DNA of 64,000 bases from Novosphingobium profundi (lineage in GTDB: Bacteria > Pseudomonadota > Alphaproteobacteria > Sphingomonadales > Sphingomonadaceae). Below the pieces are notes generated by a model. That model made no database searches. It saw only the letters and a list, made by a program, of their open reading frames with translations, and was not told the DNA's origin. The DNA is taken from positions 62,001-126,000 of the forward strand of contig NZ_JAIVLF010000006.1 of the NCBI RefSeq assembly GCF_020524485.1, in the 5' to 3' direction. A program made the translations under genes and the position numbers. The stretch's first letter is position 1. Each line of letters begins with the position of its first letter. Below are positions 17,798 through 26,186 of the stretch, piece after piece.

Positions 17798-17910
17798 CAA
17801 GGGGCCATCGCTCCTTGACCCCGAAATGGGCAGCCTCACCATTCTCAGCCGCGGTAGCGCGTGGAAGGTGAGCTCGACAGTTTGGGGAGCCCGAGGGCGA
17901 TGGCCCTGGG
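17798..17910 (+). repeat. 113-bp three-hairpin repeat, copy 4
   Basis: The A end is CAAGGGGCCATCGCTCCTTG (one mismatch in the stem, C to T) and the B end is CCGAGGGCGATGGCCCTGGG (one mismatch). The middle CTCACC / GGTGAG pair is intact. It occupies most of the 334-bp gap between the lipoprotein gene and the RcnB-like gene. Confidence 0.95.
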
Positions 17911-17964
17911 ATATCTCTCTTCTGACTATCTCTCCCTCTCCCTTCCGCAGCCCCCAAATACAAA

Positions 17965-17994
17965 GCGGCCCCGGTGCTTGCGCACCGGGGCCGC
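17965..17994 (-). terminator. Terminator hairpin after the RcnB-like gene
   Basis: A perfect 13-bp stem (GCGGCCCCGGTGC / GCACCGGGGCCGC) with a TTGC loop, 28 bp downstream of the stop at 18022. On the minus strand it is followed by TTTGTATTTG, a weak T-tract. Confidence 0.75.
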
Positions 17995-18021
17995 CGTAGG
18001 GGACTCGTTGGAGAGGGAAAC

Positions 18022-18513
18022 TTACCAGAAGAAGCCGTTGTAGACGGTGAGAACACGTCCATTGCGGACGTTCACCAGAACCACGTCGTTGTTGTAACGC
18101 ACCCAGCGCGCACCGGCGCGAGGCGCGGGCAGGCGATAGCGGGCGTAGTCGTTCACCCAGTAACGGCTACCGTAATAGGCAGGCTGGAAACGGTGCCCCA
18201 CCGCGACCGGGCGGTAACGATAGCCCGAGGGTCCGCGATAGGCCGAGCGGTGGTAGACGTTGCGGTGGCCGCGGCGGTAGTCGCGCCAGTCCTGCCGGGC
18301 CTCGCGGCTCGCGCTGCGCACGTCGCGGCGGGCCTCGCGGACATCGCGGCGGTCGCCATGGCGCTCGGCCTGGCGCAGGTCACGGCGCGCCTCGCGCACG
18401 GCGCGCTGACTTTCGCGCGCCTCGCGGTAGCTCTGGGCCGAGGCCATCGTCGGCACCGCCAGGGTGGGAACGGCAACGCTGGCGGCAAGGGCCATCAGGA
18501 TGAACTTACGCAT
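18022..18513 (-). CDS. RcnB-like envelope protein
   Basis: A 163-residue exported protein. The signal peptide is MRKFILMALAASVAVPTLAVPTMASAQ. A highly charged Arg/Glu/Ala-rich helical stretch follows (about 29-80; repeated REARRD/RQAER units), then a Tyr/Arg-rich part and a C-terminal RcnB-type domain YRLPAPRAGARWVRYNNDVVLVNVRNGRVLTVYNGFFW. E. coli RcnB influences nickel/cobalt efflux, but in sphingomonads this domain is common in small abundant envelope proteins, so a metal role is only a guess. An AAGGAG lies 7 bases before the ATG. A 31-bp motif shared with the gene at 53531 lies 41 bp upstream. Confidence 0.82.
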   Translation of the reverse strand: MRKFILMALAASVAVPTLAVPTMASAQSYREARESQRAVREARRDLRQAERHGDRRDVREARRDVRSASREARQDWRDYRRGHRNVYHRSAYRGPSGYRYRPVAVGHRFQPAYYGSRYWVNDYARYRLPAPRAGARWVRYNNDVVLVNVRNGRVLTVYNGFFW

Positions 18514-18553
18514 GAAAAAACTCCTTCAACATGCAGCCGGGGTGGCGGTCTGG

Positions 18554-18584
18554 GCATTCAGGTTTGAACTACCTTAGATGAACG
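18554..18584 (-). promoter_or_regulatory. 31-bp conserved upstream motif (copy 1)
   Basis: Read leftward toward the RcnB-like gene it is CGTTCA-TCT-N11-AAACCTGAATGC. The same 31-bp arrangement occurs before the glycine-zipper gene (54033-54063). The ends TTCAtCT and AACCTGAA form an imperfect inverted repeat, as in many regulator sites. Confidence 0.55.
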
Positions 18585-18620
18585 AAGAGAGAGTGGGCCG
18601 TACAGCCAGCGCTCAGCAGT

Positions 18621-18636
18621 GTCGCAGCGCTGCGAC
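18621..18636. promoter_or_regulatory. 16-bp perfect palindrome in the RcnB/phoH gap
   Basis: GTCGCAGCGCTGCGAC is a perfect palindrome in the 361-bp gap between the divergent RcnB-like and phoH genes. A second inverted repeat, CTGAAA-ATAA-TTTCAG, is at 18697-18712. Either could be an operator; neither matches a site I can name. Confidence 0.35.
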
Positions 18637-18874
18637 AGGTCCCGAGAAACCCGCACAAATGCGTGGGATCGGCCGCCAGATCGGGGCAGCAACCATCTGA
18701 AAATAATTTCAGGATCCGATAGATTGCGCGGCCTCAGCGATGCTCGGAGAGGACTTTGAGAGCTGATTCTTTTCCACTGCCAACGCCCCTGCGATCCACG
18801 CCCCTCTTGCAAGCGGGCGCGCACAGGGCCATCTTTCGCCTTGGAAGCAAACCATCCTCATCAGAAAGGAACGC

Positions 18875-19927
18875 ATGGCCCGTAAAGCAGCCCGCGCCGA
18901 CAACGATACGGTGCACCTGAGGCCCGACACCCACCGTCGCGCCCGTGTCGAAGTGGAATTCGACGAACCCACGCTGCTGGGGGCCTTGTTCGGACAGTTC
19001 GATTCCAATCTCGTGCAGGTGGAGAACCGCCTCGGCGTCTACATCGCCGCGCGCGGCAACAAGATCCAGATCGAGGGGCCCGAAGACGCTGTCGCCCGCG
19101 CGCGCGAAACGGTGACGGGCATGTACCGGCAGCTTGAACAGGGTCACCAGGAGCTCGATTCAGGCGCGATCGAGGCGCTCATCTCGATGTCGGCCGAACC
19201 CACACTCGATGGCATCATCACCGGCGATGCGGACAACGGCGGCAAGGGCCCGCCGATCATGATCCGCACCCGGCGCAAGACCATCGTGCCGCGCTCGACC
19301 ACCCAGATCGAATACATGCGCGCGCTGTCGAAGTCGGACGTGATCTTCGCGCTCGGCCCCGCGGGCACGGGCAAGACCTACCTTGCGGTCGCCCAGGCCG
19401 TCTCGCAGCTGATGACCGGCTCGGTCCAGCGCCTGATCCTCTCGCGCCCTGCGGTCGAGGCGGGCGAGAAGCTGGGCTTCCTGCCCGGCGACATGAAGGA
19501 CAAGGTCGATCCCTACCTGCGCCCGCTCTACGACGCGCTCTATGACTGCATGCCGCCCGAACAGGTGGAACGGCGCCTCGCCAGCGGCGAGATCGAGATC
19601 GCGCCGATCGCCTTCATGCGCGGGCGCACGCTGGCCGATGCCTTCGTCATCCTCGACGAGGCGCAGAACACCACGCGTGAGCAGATGAAAATGTTCCTCA
19701 CCCGCTTCGGCCAGAACAGCCGCATGGTGGTGTGTGGCGACCCCAAGCAGGTCGACATCCCCGGCGGCGACCGCATGTCGGGCCTCGCCGATGCCGTGAC
19801 CAAGCTCGAAGGCGTGGACGGCATCGCCGTTACCCGCTTCTCGGCCGCCGACGTCGTGCGCCACCCCATCGTGGGCCGCATCGTCGAAGCCTATGAGGGA
19901 CCGCTTTCGCAGTACGACGAGAGCTGA
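18875..19927 (+). CDS. PhoH-family ATPase
   Basis: PhoH/PhoL-type P-loop ATPase of 350 residues, usually linked to ybeY and RNA metabolism. An N-terminal about 100-residue region (KH-like) precedes the ATPase, which has Walker A GPAGTGKT (161-168) and Walker B FVILDEAQNTT. RFGQNSRMVVCGDPKQVDIP is also characteristic. The precise role is unsettled; helicase-like activity has been proposed for some members. Next come repeat copy 5, ybeY and corC, the standard alphaproteobacterial order. The standard order usually has miaB directly before phoH; here three other genes and repeat copy 4 intervene. Confidence 0.92.
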   Translation: MARKAARADNDTVHLRPDTHRRARVEVEFDEPTLLGALFGQFDSNLVQVENRLGVYIAARGNKIQIEGPEDAVARARETVTGMYRQLEQGHQELDSGAIEALISMSAEPTLDGIITGDADNGGKGPPIMIRTRRKTIVPRSTTQIEYMRALSKSDVIFALGPAGTGKTYLAVAQAVSQLMTGSVQRLILSRPAVEAGEKLGFLPGDMKDKVDPYLRPLYDALYDCMPPEQVERRLASGEIEIAPIAFMRGRTLADAFVILDEAQNTTREQMKMFLTRFGQNSRMVVCGDPKQVDIPGGDRMSGLADAVTKLEGVDGIAVTRFSAADVVRHPIVGRIVEAYEGPLSQYDES

Positions 19928-19949
19928 GCAAAGCAGGAAGACACGAGTT

Positions 19950-20062
19950 CAAGGGGTCATCACCCCTTGACCCCAGAATGGGCGACCTCACCATCCTCGG
20001 CCAACGCGGCGCGACAGGGGTGAGCCAGACCATTCCGGGAGCCCGAGGGCGATGGCCCTCGG
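19950..20062 (+). repeat. 113-bp three-hairpin repeat, copy 5 (with compensatory pair)
   Basis: The A end reads CAAGGGGTCATCACCCCTTG: relative to the other copies both members of one base pair have changed (C to T, G to A), keeping the 8-bp stem perfect. The B end (20043-20062) is perfect. The middle keeps CTCACC and GGTGAG. It separates phoH from ybeY, two genes that are normally adjacent. Confidence 0.95.
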
Positions 20063-20167
20063 AACATCTCTTCCTTACTCCCTGCCAGGCGCCCTTGCAG
20101 TTTGCGCACAGACCTTTCGGCCTGCACGATTGCCTTGCGTTTCGTGACTTTGGTGTGACGCGCGACA

Positions 20168-20183
20168 TGCAATATCGATTGCA
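20168..20183. promoter_or_regulatory. Candidate Fur/Mur-like operator upstream of ybeY
   Basis: TGCAATATCGATTGCA has 6-bp inverted arms and the TGCAA-N6-TTGCA form described for alphaproteobacterial Fur/Mur sites. It lies 64 bp before the ybeY start. Only one site is present and ybeY is not a known Fur target, so this is weak. Confidence 0.3.
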
Positions 20184-20247
20184 AAAAGGGCCGATTTCCC
20201 GCTTTTCCCCGCTCGACCCGGACGCTTCGGAGCGCTAAGGGGCGGCG

Positions 20248-20739
20248 ATGGAACTCGAGATCGACATCGAAGCCCCCTGGCCCGGCGACACCGATTGGGT
20301 GGATCTGGCCGAACGGGCGCTCGAGGCGCTCGTCCAGGTGGCTCCCGAACTGGGCCACGAACGGCTGCTTACCAGCGTTCTGTTCACCTCGGATTCGCAG
20401 GTGCACACGCTCAACCGCGAGTGGCGCGCCAAGGACAAGCCCACCAACGTTCTTTCCTTCCCCATGCTGGAACGTGTCGAACTGTTGAATTTACAGCAAG
20501 ACGGCCCGCCCGAAATGCTGGGTGACATCGCCCTCGCCGCGGAGACCTGCGCGCGCGAAGCAAGCGAGAAAAATGTTTCTATTCAGGAGCATGCAACACA
20601 CCTCCTGATCCACGGCCTGCTCCACCTGGCGGGCCTCGACCATGAGATTTCCGACGCCGATGCCGAGGCCATGGAGGCGCTCGAAACAAAGGCACTTGCG
20701 ATTCTTGCCATTGCCGACCCATATGGGGACCGCAACTAA
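20248..20739 (+). CDS. ybeY: Endoribonuclease / rRNA maturation factor YbeY
   Basis: Single-strand endoribonuclease needed for 16S rRNA 3' maturation and ribosome quality control. The 163-residue protein has the zinc-binding motif HxxxHxxxxxH as H122, H126, H132 in LIHGLLHLAGLDHE, and the upstream NREWRAKDKPTNVLSFP stretch typical of the family. corC follows 23 bp later. Confidence 0.95.
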   Translation: MELEIDIEAPWPGDTDWVDLAERALEALVQVAPELGHERLLTSVLFTSDSQVHTLNREWRAKDKPTNVLSFPMLERVELLNLQQDGPPEMLGDIALAAETCAREASEKNVSIQEHATHLLIHGLLHLAGLDHEISDADAEAMEALETKALAILAIADPYGDRN

Positions 20740-20762
20740 CCTTCGAGGGATACCCAATCACG

Positions 20763-21680
20763 ATGGCCGAAAATGGCCGCCACACCGACCCAGGAGACGG
20801 GGACAGTACCGGCACGCTCTGGCGTGCATTCCGCAAACTGTTCCAGGGGGACGCCGACCAGTCGCTGCGCGCGCAGCTGGAAGACGTCATCAACAACCAT
20901 GAGGGCGAGACCGACGCAAACGGGGCGCCCAGCGGCGACCTGTCGCCGCTCGAGCGCCAGATGCTGCGCAACCTCCTCCACTTTTCCGAGCACGATGCCG
21001 ACGACATCGCGATCCCGCGCGGCGAGATCGTGGCGATTGCCGCTTCCGCCAGCTTCGACGAAGTGGTCGAGGCCTTCGCCGAGCACGGCCATTCGCGCCT
21101 GCCGGTCTATGGCGAATCGCTCGATGACGTGAAGGGCATGATCCACATCAAGGACGTGTTCCCGATCCTCGCGCGCGGGGAACCCGCCCCGGCCGACTGG
21201 ACAAGCCTGCTGCGCCGGCCGCTGTTCGTGCCCCAGGCGCGCGGCGCGCTCGACGTCCTGGCCGACATGCGCGCCCAGCGCGTGCACCTCGCCGTCGTCA
21301 TCGACGAGTACACCGGCACCGACGGCATCATCACCATCGAGGACCTCGTCGAGGAAATCGTCGGCGATATCGAGGACGAGCACGACGAGGCCGCCGAAGA
21401 GTGGCTGGTGCCGCTCGAGAATGGGGTCTGGGACGCGGATTCGCGCGCCGAACTCGAGGACGTTGCCGAGCGCATCGACCCGCGCCTTGCCGAGATCGAG
21501 GAAGCCGTGGATACTCTGGGCGGCCTGGCTTTCGTCCTCGCCGAGCAGGTCCCCCAGGTCGGCACGATCCTGGAGCACGACAGCGGCTGGCGCATAGAAA
21601 TTACCGACGGCAACGAGCGGCACGTCACGAGGCTTCGCCTCCACCCGCCTCTCGAAGAGCCCGTCCGAGAGGAAGACTGA
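20763..21680 (+). CDS. CorC/HlyC-type CBS-domain protein
   Basis: A 305-residue cytosolic protein with a paired CBS domain (about 82-205; RGEIVAIAASASFDEVVEAF, HSRLPVYGESLDDVKGMIHIKDV, VHLAVVIDEYTGTDGIITIEDLVEEIVGDIEDEHD) and a C-terminal CorC_HlyC module (about 215-297). It has no membrane region. Such proteins are tied genetically to Mg/Co resistance (CorC) and are encoded next to ybeY. The apolipoprotein N-acyltransferase gene lnt, which often follows, is absent; a LysR gene follows instead. Confidence 0.88.
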   Translation: MAENGRHTDPGDGDSTGTLWRAFRKLFQGDADQSLRAQLEDVINNHEGETDANGAPSGDLSPLERQMLRNLLHFSEHDADDIAIPRGEIVAIAASASFDEVVEAFAEHGHSRLPVYGESLDDVKGMIHIKDVFPILARGEPAPADWTSLLRRPLFVPQARGALDVLADMRAQRVHLAVVIDEYTGTDGIITIEDLVEEIVGDIEDEHDEAAEEWLVPLENGVWDADSRAELEDVAERIDPRLAEIEEAVDTLGGLAFVLAEQVPQVGTILEHDSGWRIEITDGNERHVTRLRLHPPLEEPVREED

Positions 21681-21743
21681 GAGTACCCATGCACACCGTC
21701 GCACTCCCGCGCGCGGTGAACCGAAGCGAAAAGACCAGAGACA

Positions 21744-22628
21744 TTGCCCGTACGTCGACTTCCCCCACTGCGCGCGCTTGAAGCGTTCGTCCGCGTCGTC
21801 CGCCTAGGTTCCGCCAAGGCCGCCGCGAACGAGCTCGCGCTCAGTCCGTCCGCCCTCTCCCGCCGTGTCGCCGCTCTCGAGGACTTCACCGGCAAGCGTT
21901 TGTTCACCCGTCAGCACCAGGCGATGAAGCTGACCGACGAAGGCCAGGCCTTCTACAACGTCGTCGGCCCCAAGCTTGAAGAGCTGGCCGAGGCGGTGGA
22001 ATCGCAGATCGACCGCGGCCAGGTGCTGCGCCTGCACCTGGGCGTGCCTTCGCTGTTCGGTGGTCAGCGCCTGTTCCCGCGCCTGCCCGAGCTGCGCAAG
22101 CTGCACCCGCGCCTGCACATCGACATCGACACCGGCACGCACCTCGAAGCGCGCGTGGGCGACACGCTCGATGCCGCCGTGATCCTGGCCAAGGAACCCG
22201 ACCCGGCCTTCTACCGCGTCCAGCTCGACCACAACAAGGTCTACGGCATCGTCTCGCGCGAGATGGCGAACGACCTGGGACCGCGCCCGGACAAGGACAA
22301 GCTCTCCAAGCAGACCTTCCTGATCCACCAGGACCTGCCCGACAGCCTCGATGCCTGGAAGAAGGCGATCGGCCTGCCCGATCTGGAGCCTGCTTCGGTC
22401 GACAAGTTCGATTCCGGACAGCTCGTCCTCGAAGCCGCCGCGCAGGGACTGGGCATCGCGATCATGCACGATGACCACTTCCGCCGCTCGAACGACGGCC
22501 GCCTCGCGCGCCTCTACGACATCGATGTGGAAAGCCCCTACCGCTACTGGTTCGTGTGCCGCCCCAAGGCGCTCGAAACGCGGCCCGTGCGCATGTTCCA
22601 CGAGTGGCTGCAGCAGGCCGGCCTCTAG
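21744..22628 (+). CDS. LysR-family transcriptional regulator (TTG start)
   Basis: A 294-residue regulator with an N-terminal winged HTH (RLPPLRALEAFVRVVRLGSAKAAANELALSPSALSRRVAALEDFTGKRLFTR, about 5-56) and a LysR substrate-binding domain (about 90-290). The RLPPLxALxAF opening resembles the GcvA/AmpR subgroup. No ATG or GTG occurs in frame between the corC stop and the HTH; the best start is TTG at 21744. It is in the same reading frame as corC, 63 bp after its stop. No divergent target gene is present, so its regulon is unknown. Confidence 0.85.
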   Translation: MPVRRLPPLRALEAFVRVVRLGSAKAAANELALSPSALSRRVAALEDFTGKRLFTRQHQAMKLTDEGQAFYNVVGPKLEELAEAVESQIDRGQVLRLHLGVPSLFGGQRLFPRLPELRKLHPRLHIDIDTGTHLEARVGDTLDAAVILAKEPDPAFYRVQLDHNKVYGIVSREMANDLGPRPDKDKLSKQTFLIHQDLPDSLDAWKKAIGLPDLEPASVDKFDSGQLVLEAAAQGLGIAIMHDDHFRRSNDGRLARLYDIDVESPYRYWFVCRPKALETRPVRMFHEWLQQAGL

Positions 22629-22677
22629 AACGTCCGGGCCACGGCCCGAACACCGCAAGCCCCCCTTACGTCCGTCA

Positions 22678-22700
22678 GGCCGGATCAGCGCGATCCGGCC
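22678..22700. terminator. Hairpin between convergent LysR and rhomboid genes
   Basis: A perfect 9-bp stem GGCCGGATC / GATCCGGCC with a 5-base loop. It has no T-tract, but the position between two convergent stops suits a bidirectional terminator. Confidence 0.5.
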
Positions 22701-22707
22701 CGTCGGT

Positions 22708-23415
22708 CTATCCCTCGCCGGAAGCACCCGCCCTGCCCAGCGCCACCAGGGCCGGGGCAAGCAGGAACCCGGTGACAAAGCCGCCCAGATGGGCCTCCCA
22801 GGCCAGGCCCGAGGCGGCCCCGAAAAGCACCGGCACCCCGCCCAGCGCGCAGACCGCCCAGAACTGGGTCCGCGCCATGGCCAGTACCTCGCGCCCCATC
22901 GCCACCGAGCAGACCTCGCCCACGCCCGCACGCATCGCCTTGTGCCGGGCGAGGAAGCCGATCAGTCCGAACACCACGCCCGAGGCGCCGAGCAGGCCCT
23001 CAGCCCCGGCGCGGTGGAGCGCAAGATAGGCCAGCCCCCCGGCCAGCCCGCTTGCCTCGAAGAGCAGGCCCAGGCGCAGCCAGGCGCACAGCCCTCCGCC
23101 CAGCCGATGCACCGCCAGCGCGGCGAGCGGCACGAAGGCGAACGCCGTGATCGCCAGGTGCAGCGCGGACGCATGGGCGAACATGTGCATCTGCAGCGTG
23201 GCGAGGTGCCCCCCTGCGATCGCCTCGTGCGAGACCCGCCAGGCCAGCATGTGGTCGGTGTCGAACAGGCGCACGACGAAGACGTAGACCATGAAGCCGA
23301 GCAGCGCCCAGCTGGGCGCATAGTCCTGCCAGGCAATCACGGGGCCAGAGCGCTCCTCCCGCCCGGTCCCGCACTCCTCTGCGCGTATGTGCACCGCCAC
23401 CCGTTCGCTGCTCAT
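22708..23415 (-). CDS. Rhomboid-family intramembrane serine protease
   Basis: A membrane protein of 235 residues with six hydrophobic segments. The catalytic dyad is S145 in LLGASGVVFG and H209 in WEAHLGGFVTGF. The helix-2 motif reads HMFAHASALHLAIT (77-90): H81 and H86 are kept, but the usual asparagine that follows is Thr90. The ATG at 23415 is preceded by GGAGGG 7 bases upstream and is preferred to the TTG/ATG pair just before it. Substrates of bacterial rhomboids are mostly unknown. Confidence 0.83.
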   Translation of the reverse strand: MSSERVAVHIRAEECGTGREERSGPVIAWQDYAPSWALLGFMVYVFVVRLFDTDHMLAWRVSHEAIAGGHLATLQMHMFAHASALHLAITAFAFVPLAALAVHRLGGGLCAWLRLGLLFEASGLAGGLAYLALHRAGAEGLLGASGVVFGLIGFLARHKAMRAGVGEVCSVAMGREVLAMARTQFWAVCALGGVPVLFGAASGLAWEAHLGGFVTGFLLAPALVALGRAGASGEG

Positions 23416-23485
23416 CACACCCTCCATCAAGGCACGATGGTATCAAGCGATTCGCCGCAGGGGTGTGTTCTGGATCACGCCCATG

Positions 23486-23522
23486 AAAAAAGGGCGCTCC
23501 CTCAAGAGGAAGCGCCCTTTTT
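23486..23522 (-). terminator. Rho-independent terminator after the cyclophilin gene
   Basis: AAAAAAGGGCGCT ... AGCGCCCTTTTT: a 12-bp stem with A- and T-runs on both sides, so it can work in both directions. It lies 47 bp downstream of the cyclophilin stop. Confidence 0.88.
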
Positions 23523-23569
23523 CAGCGTATCCGCGCGCCCGCAAGGGGACACGGATGCGGCCCGCAATC

Positions 23570-24034
23570 TTACGAGAGCGCGGCCTTCACGATCTTGCCC
23601 GGCTCGCGCGGCGGCTCGCCCTTGGGCAGCGCATCGACGTGGTCCATGCCTTCGACCACTTCACCCCAGACGGTGTACTGCTTGTCGAGGAAGCGCGCAT
23701 CGTCGAAGCAGATGAAGAACTGGCTGTTGGCCGAGTGCGGGTAGCTGGTGCGGGCCATCGAGCACACGCCGCGCACGTGCGGCTCGGCGCTGAATTCGGC
23801 CTGCAAGTCGGGCTTGTCCGAACCGCCCATGCCGGTGCCGTTGGGGCAGCCGCCCTGCGCCATGAAGCCGGGGATCACGCGGTGGAAGAGGATACCGTCG
23901 TAGAAACCTTCCGAGGTCAGTTCCTTGATGCGCTCAACGTGGCCGGGGGCCAGGTCGGGGCGCAGCTTGATCTTGACGTCACCGCCTTCGCCGTTGCCGG
24001 TGTCGAGCGTGAAGGTGAGAAATTCATCAGCCAT
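23570..24034 (-). CDS. Peptidyl-prolyl cis-trans isomerase, cyclophilin type
   Basis: Catalyses cis-trans isomerisation of X-Pro bonds. The 154-residue protein is one cyclophilin domain with no signal peptide, so it is cytoplasmic (PpiB-like). Active-site segments: FHRVIPGFMAQGGCPNGTG with the catalytic Arg in FHR, HSANSQFFICFDDARFLDKQYTVWGEVVEGMDHVDAL. It is monocistronic with a strong terminator, divergent from mgtE. Confidence 0.92.
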   Translation of the reverse strand: MADEFLTFTLDTGNGEGGDVKIKLRPDLAPGHVERIKELTSEGFYDGILFHRVIPGFMAQGGCPNGTGMGGSDKPDLQAEFSAEPHVRGVCSMARTSYPHSANSQFFICFDDARFLDKQYTVWGEVVEGMDHVDALPKGEPPREPGKIVKAALS

Positions 24035-24230
24035 CGAAAACTCCTGTCGCCGCGCGGATGCGGGCCGTTAGGTGTGCTGGCAGGCCGCGCGGGGGCGGGC
24101 GCCATGTGAACCGGCCCCCGATATAGGCGATGGTGCGCCATTGTCACGTTCCGCGCAGCCGGCGTGCACGAAATTCATCCATGCCGGGGGGAACTGTTGC
24201 AATTGCGAAATTGCCGCGTAGACCCGCCCC

Positions 24231-25706
24231 ATGAGCGATACGGATCTCAAGGACGAACGCATCGAGGACGCGGATCTGCGCGACCAGAGCCTTGATGCGT
24301 CCGAATTTCCCGAGGATCCGGACGGTGAGCCCGAAGCCGAGAGCGAAAGCCTCGACGAGGACAACCGCCTCAAGGCCGACTATGTCCGCGCGGTCAAGGA
24401 CGCCTTGTGGGAGGAAGACTTCGACCGCGTCTACGAACTGGTCGAACCGCTCCACCCCGCCGATATCGCCGACCTGTTCGAGCTGGTCGATGCCGACGAG
24501 CGCCCGGTGTTGGCGCGCTCGATCCGCGACCTCATGGGCGTGGAGGTCATCGCCGAGCTGAACGACTGGGTGCGCGAGCTCCTCGTCGAGACGCTGCCCG
24601 CCGAAGTCGTCGCGGGCTTTGCAGGCGAGCTCGACACCGACGATGCCGTCGCGATGCTGGAGGACCTCGACGAGGACAACCAGCGCGCGGTCCTGGCCGA
24701 GATGGAGCCGGAAGACCGCGCGGCCATCGAATCGGCGCTGTCCTACCCCGACGAATCCGCCGGGCGCATGATGAGCCGCGAGTTCGTGGCCGTGCCCGAG
24801 ACGATGACCGTGGGCGACCTCATCGATTTCCTGCGCGAACACCGCGAACTGCCGACCGAGTTCTGGGAAGTGTTCATCGTCGATCCGATGCACCGCCCGA
24901 TCGGCACCTGCGTCCTGTCCTGGATCCTGCGCTGCCCGCGCAACATCCCGCTCTACGACGTGATGAAGCGCGAGCAGACGCTGATCCCGGTCGACATGGA
25001 CCAGGAAGAGGTCGCGCTGCGCTTCCAGAAGTACGCGCTGATCTCGGCCGCGGTGGTCGACACCTCGGGCCGCCTGATCGGCCAGATCACGGTCGACGAC
25101 GTGGTCCACATCATCTCCGAGGAAGCGGGCGAGGACGCCCTGCTCCTCTCCGGTGCAGGCGATGGCGACATCAACGAGCCGATCCGCGATGCCTGGTCGG
25201 GGCGCGTGCGCTGGCTGATCGCGAACCTGCTCACCGCAACGCTCGCCTCGGCGGTCATCGCCATGTTCGAGGACACCATCGCCGCCATGGTCGCGCTCGC
25301 CACGCTCATGCCGATCGTGGCGGGGCTGGGCGGCAACGCGGGCACGCAGACGCTGGCCGTCACCGTGCGCGCGCTCGCGATGAACCAGCTCACCCCCAGT
25401 AACGCCTGGCGCGCGGTCCGGCGCGAGATGACCATCGCGCTCCTGAATGGCGGCACCGTTGCCGTCATCATCGGCATCGCGGTCTCGCTGATCTTCGGCA
25501 ACCCGATGCTGGGCGGGGTGATTGCCGCGGCCATGATGACCAACATCGTGATCGCGGGAATGGCGGGTGTGCTGATCCCGCTCGCGCTCGAACGCCTCAA
25601 CGCCGACCCGGCGATCTCGTCCTCGGTCTTCGTGACGATGACGACCGATTCGATGGGCTTCCTCGTCTTCCTGGGCCTTGCCACGATGTCCGGGCTGGTC
25701 GGCTGA
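24231..25706 (+). CDS. mgtE: Magnesium transporter MgtE
   Basis: Inner-membrane Mg2+ channel gated by its own cytosolic Mg sensor. The 491-residue protein has an acidic tail (1-45), an MgtE N-domain of helical repeats (HPADIADLFELVDADERP, LDTDDAVAMLEDLDEDNQRAVL, 70-170), paired CBS domains (about 175-300), and five membrane helices (about 328-490) with the conserved pore stretch LATLMPIVAGLGGNAGTQTLAV. No clear M-box riboswitch is visible in the 196-bp upstream gap. The DUF1489 gene follows after 56 bp. Confidence 0.94.
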   Translation: MSDTDLKDERIEDADLRDQSLDASEFPEDPDGEPEAESESLDEDNRLKADYVRAVKDALWEEDFDRVYELVEPLHPADIADLFELVDADERPVLARSIRDLMGVEVIAELNDWVRELLVETLPAEVVAGFAGELDTDDAVAMLEDLDEDNQRAVLAEMEPEDRAAIESALSYPDESAGRMMSREFVAVPETMTVGDLIDFLREHRELPTEFWEVFIVDPMHRPIGTCVLSWILRCPRNIPLYDVMKREQTLIPVDMDQEEVALRFQKYALISAAVVDTSGRLIGQITVDDVVHIISEEAGEDALLLSGAGDGDINEPIRDAWSGRVRWLIANLLTATLASAVIAMFEDTIAAMVALATLMPIVAGLGGNAGTQTLAVTVRALAMNQLTPSNAWRAVRREMTIALLNGGTVAVIIGIAVSLIFGNPMLGGVIAAAMMTNIVIAGMAGVLIPLALERLNADPAISSSVFVTMTTDSMGFLVFLGLATMSGLVG

Positions 25707-25762
25707 GCGCGCGCGCAAGAACCGTGTTGGCGTTCGCGCCCATCCTCCCTATCTAGCCTGTC

Positions 25763-26167
25763 ATGCCGCTGCACATGACGAAGATTGCCTTTGCCGCCCA
25801 GAGCCCCGCCGATCTGCGCGCCTGGCTGGAAAGCCACGCGCCCTTCGGCGAGGCGCGCCTCACCACCCGCTACGTGCCCAAGCGGCAGGAGGAGATGGTG
25901 GGCGGATCGCTCTACTGGATCTTCGAGCACGCGCTCATCGGACGCTCCCCGATCCTGGGCTTCGAACAGCGCGAGAGCGACGGGCGCTGGGACATCCGCC
26001 TCGAACCCCGGCTGATCCCGGTCGTCACCAAGCCCAAGCGCGCCCACCAGGGCTGGCGCTACCTCAAGGACGAGGACGCCCCGCGCGACCTCACCGATGG
26101 CGAGGACAGCGGCGACATCATGCCCCCCAAGCTGGCGCGCGAACTGATGAAGCTGGGGCTGGTCTAA
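25763..26167 (+). CDS. DUF1489 family protein
   Basis: A 134-residue cytosolic protein, matching the alphaproteobacterial DUF1489 family in size and in GGSLYWIFEHALIGRSPILGFE, LVPVVTKPKRAHQGWRYL-like and PPKLARELMKLGLV segments. Its function is unknown. ATGs at codon 1 and codon 5 are both possible starts. Repeat copy 6 begins 20 bp after the stop. Confidence 0.82.
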   Translation: MPLHMTKIAFAAQSPADLRAWLESHAPFGEARLTTRYVPKRQEEMVGGSLYWIFEHALIGRSPILGFEQRESDGRWDIRLEPRLIPVVTKPKRAHQGWRYLKDEDAPRDLTDGEDSGDIMPPKLARELMKLGLV

Positions 26168-26186
26168 AGACGTCAGAAGGATGATT

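Noticed and set aside
24035..24230. M-box riboswitch before mgtE
   Set aside because: The gap is long enough, but I could not find the conserved M-box core or a terminator/antiterminator pair by eye.
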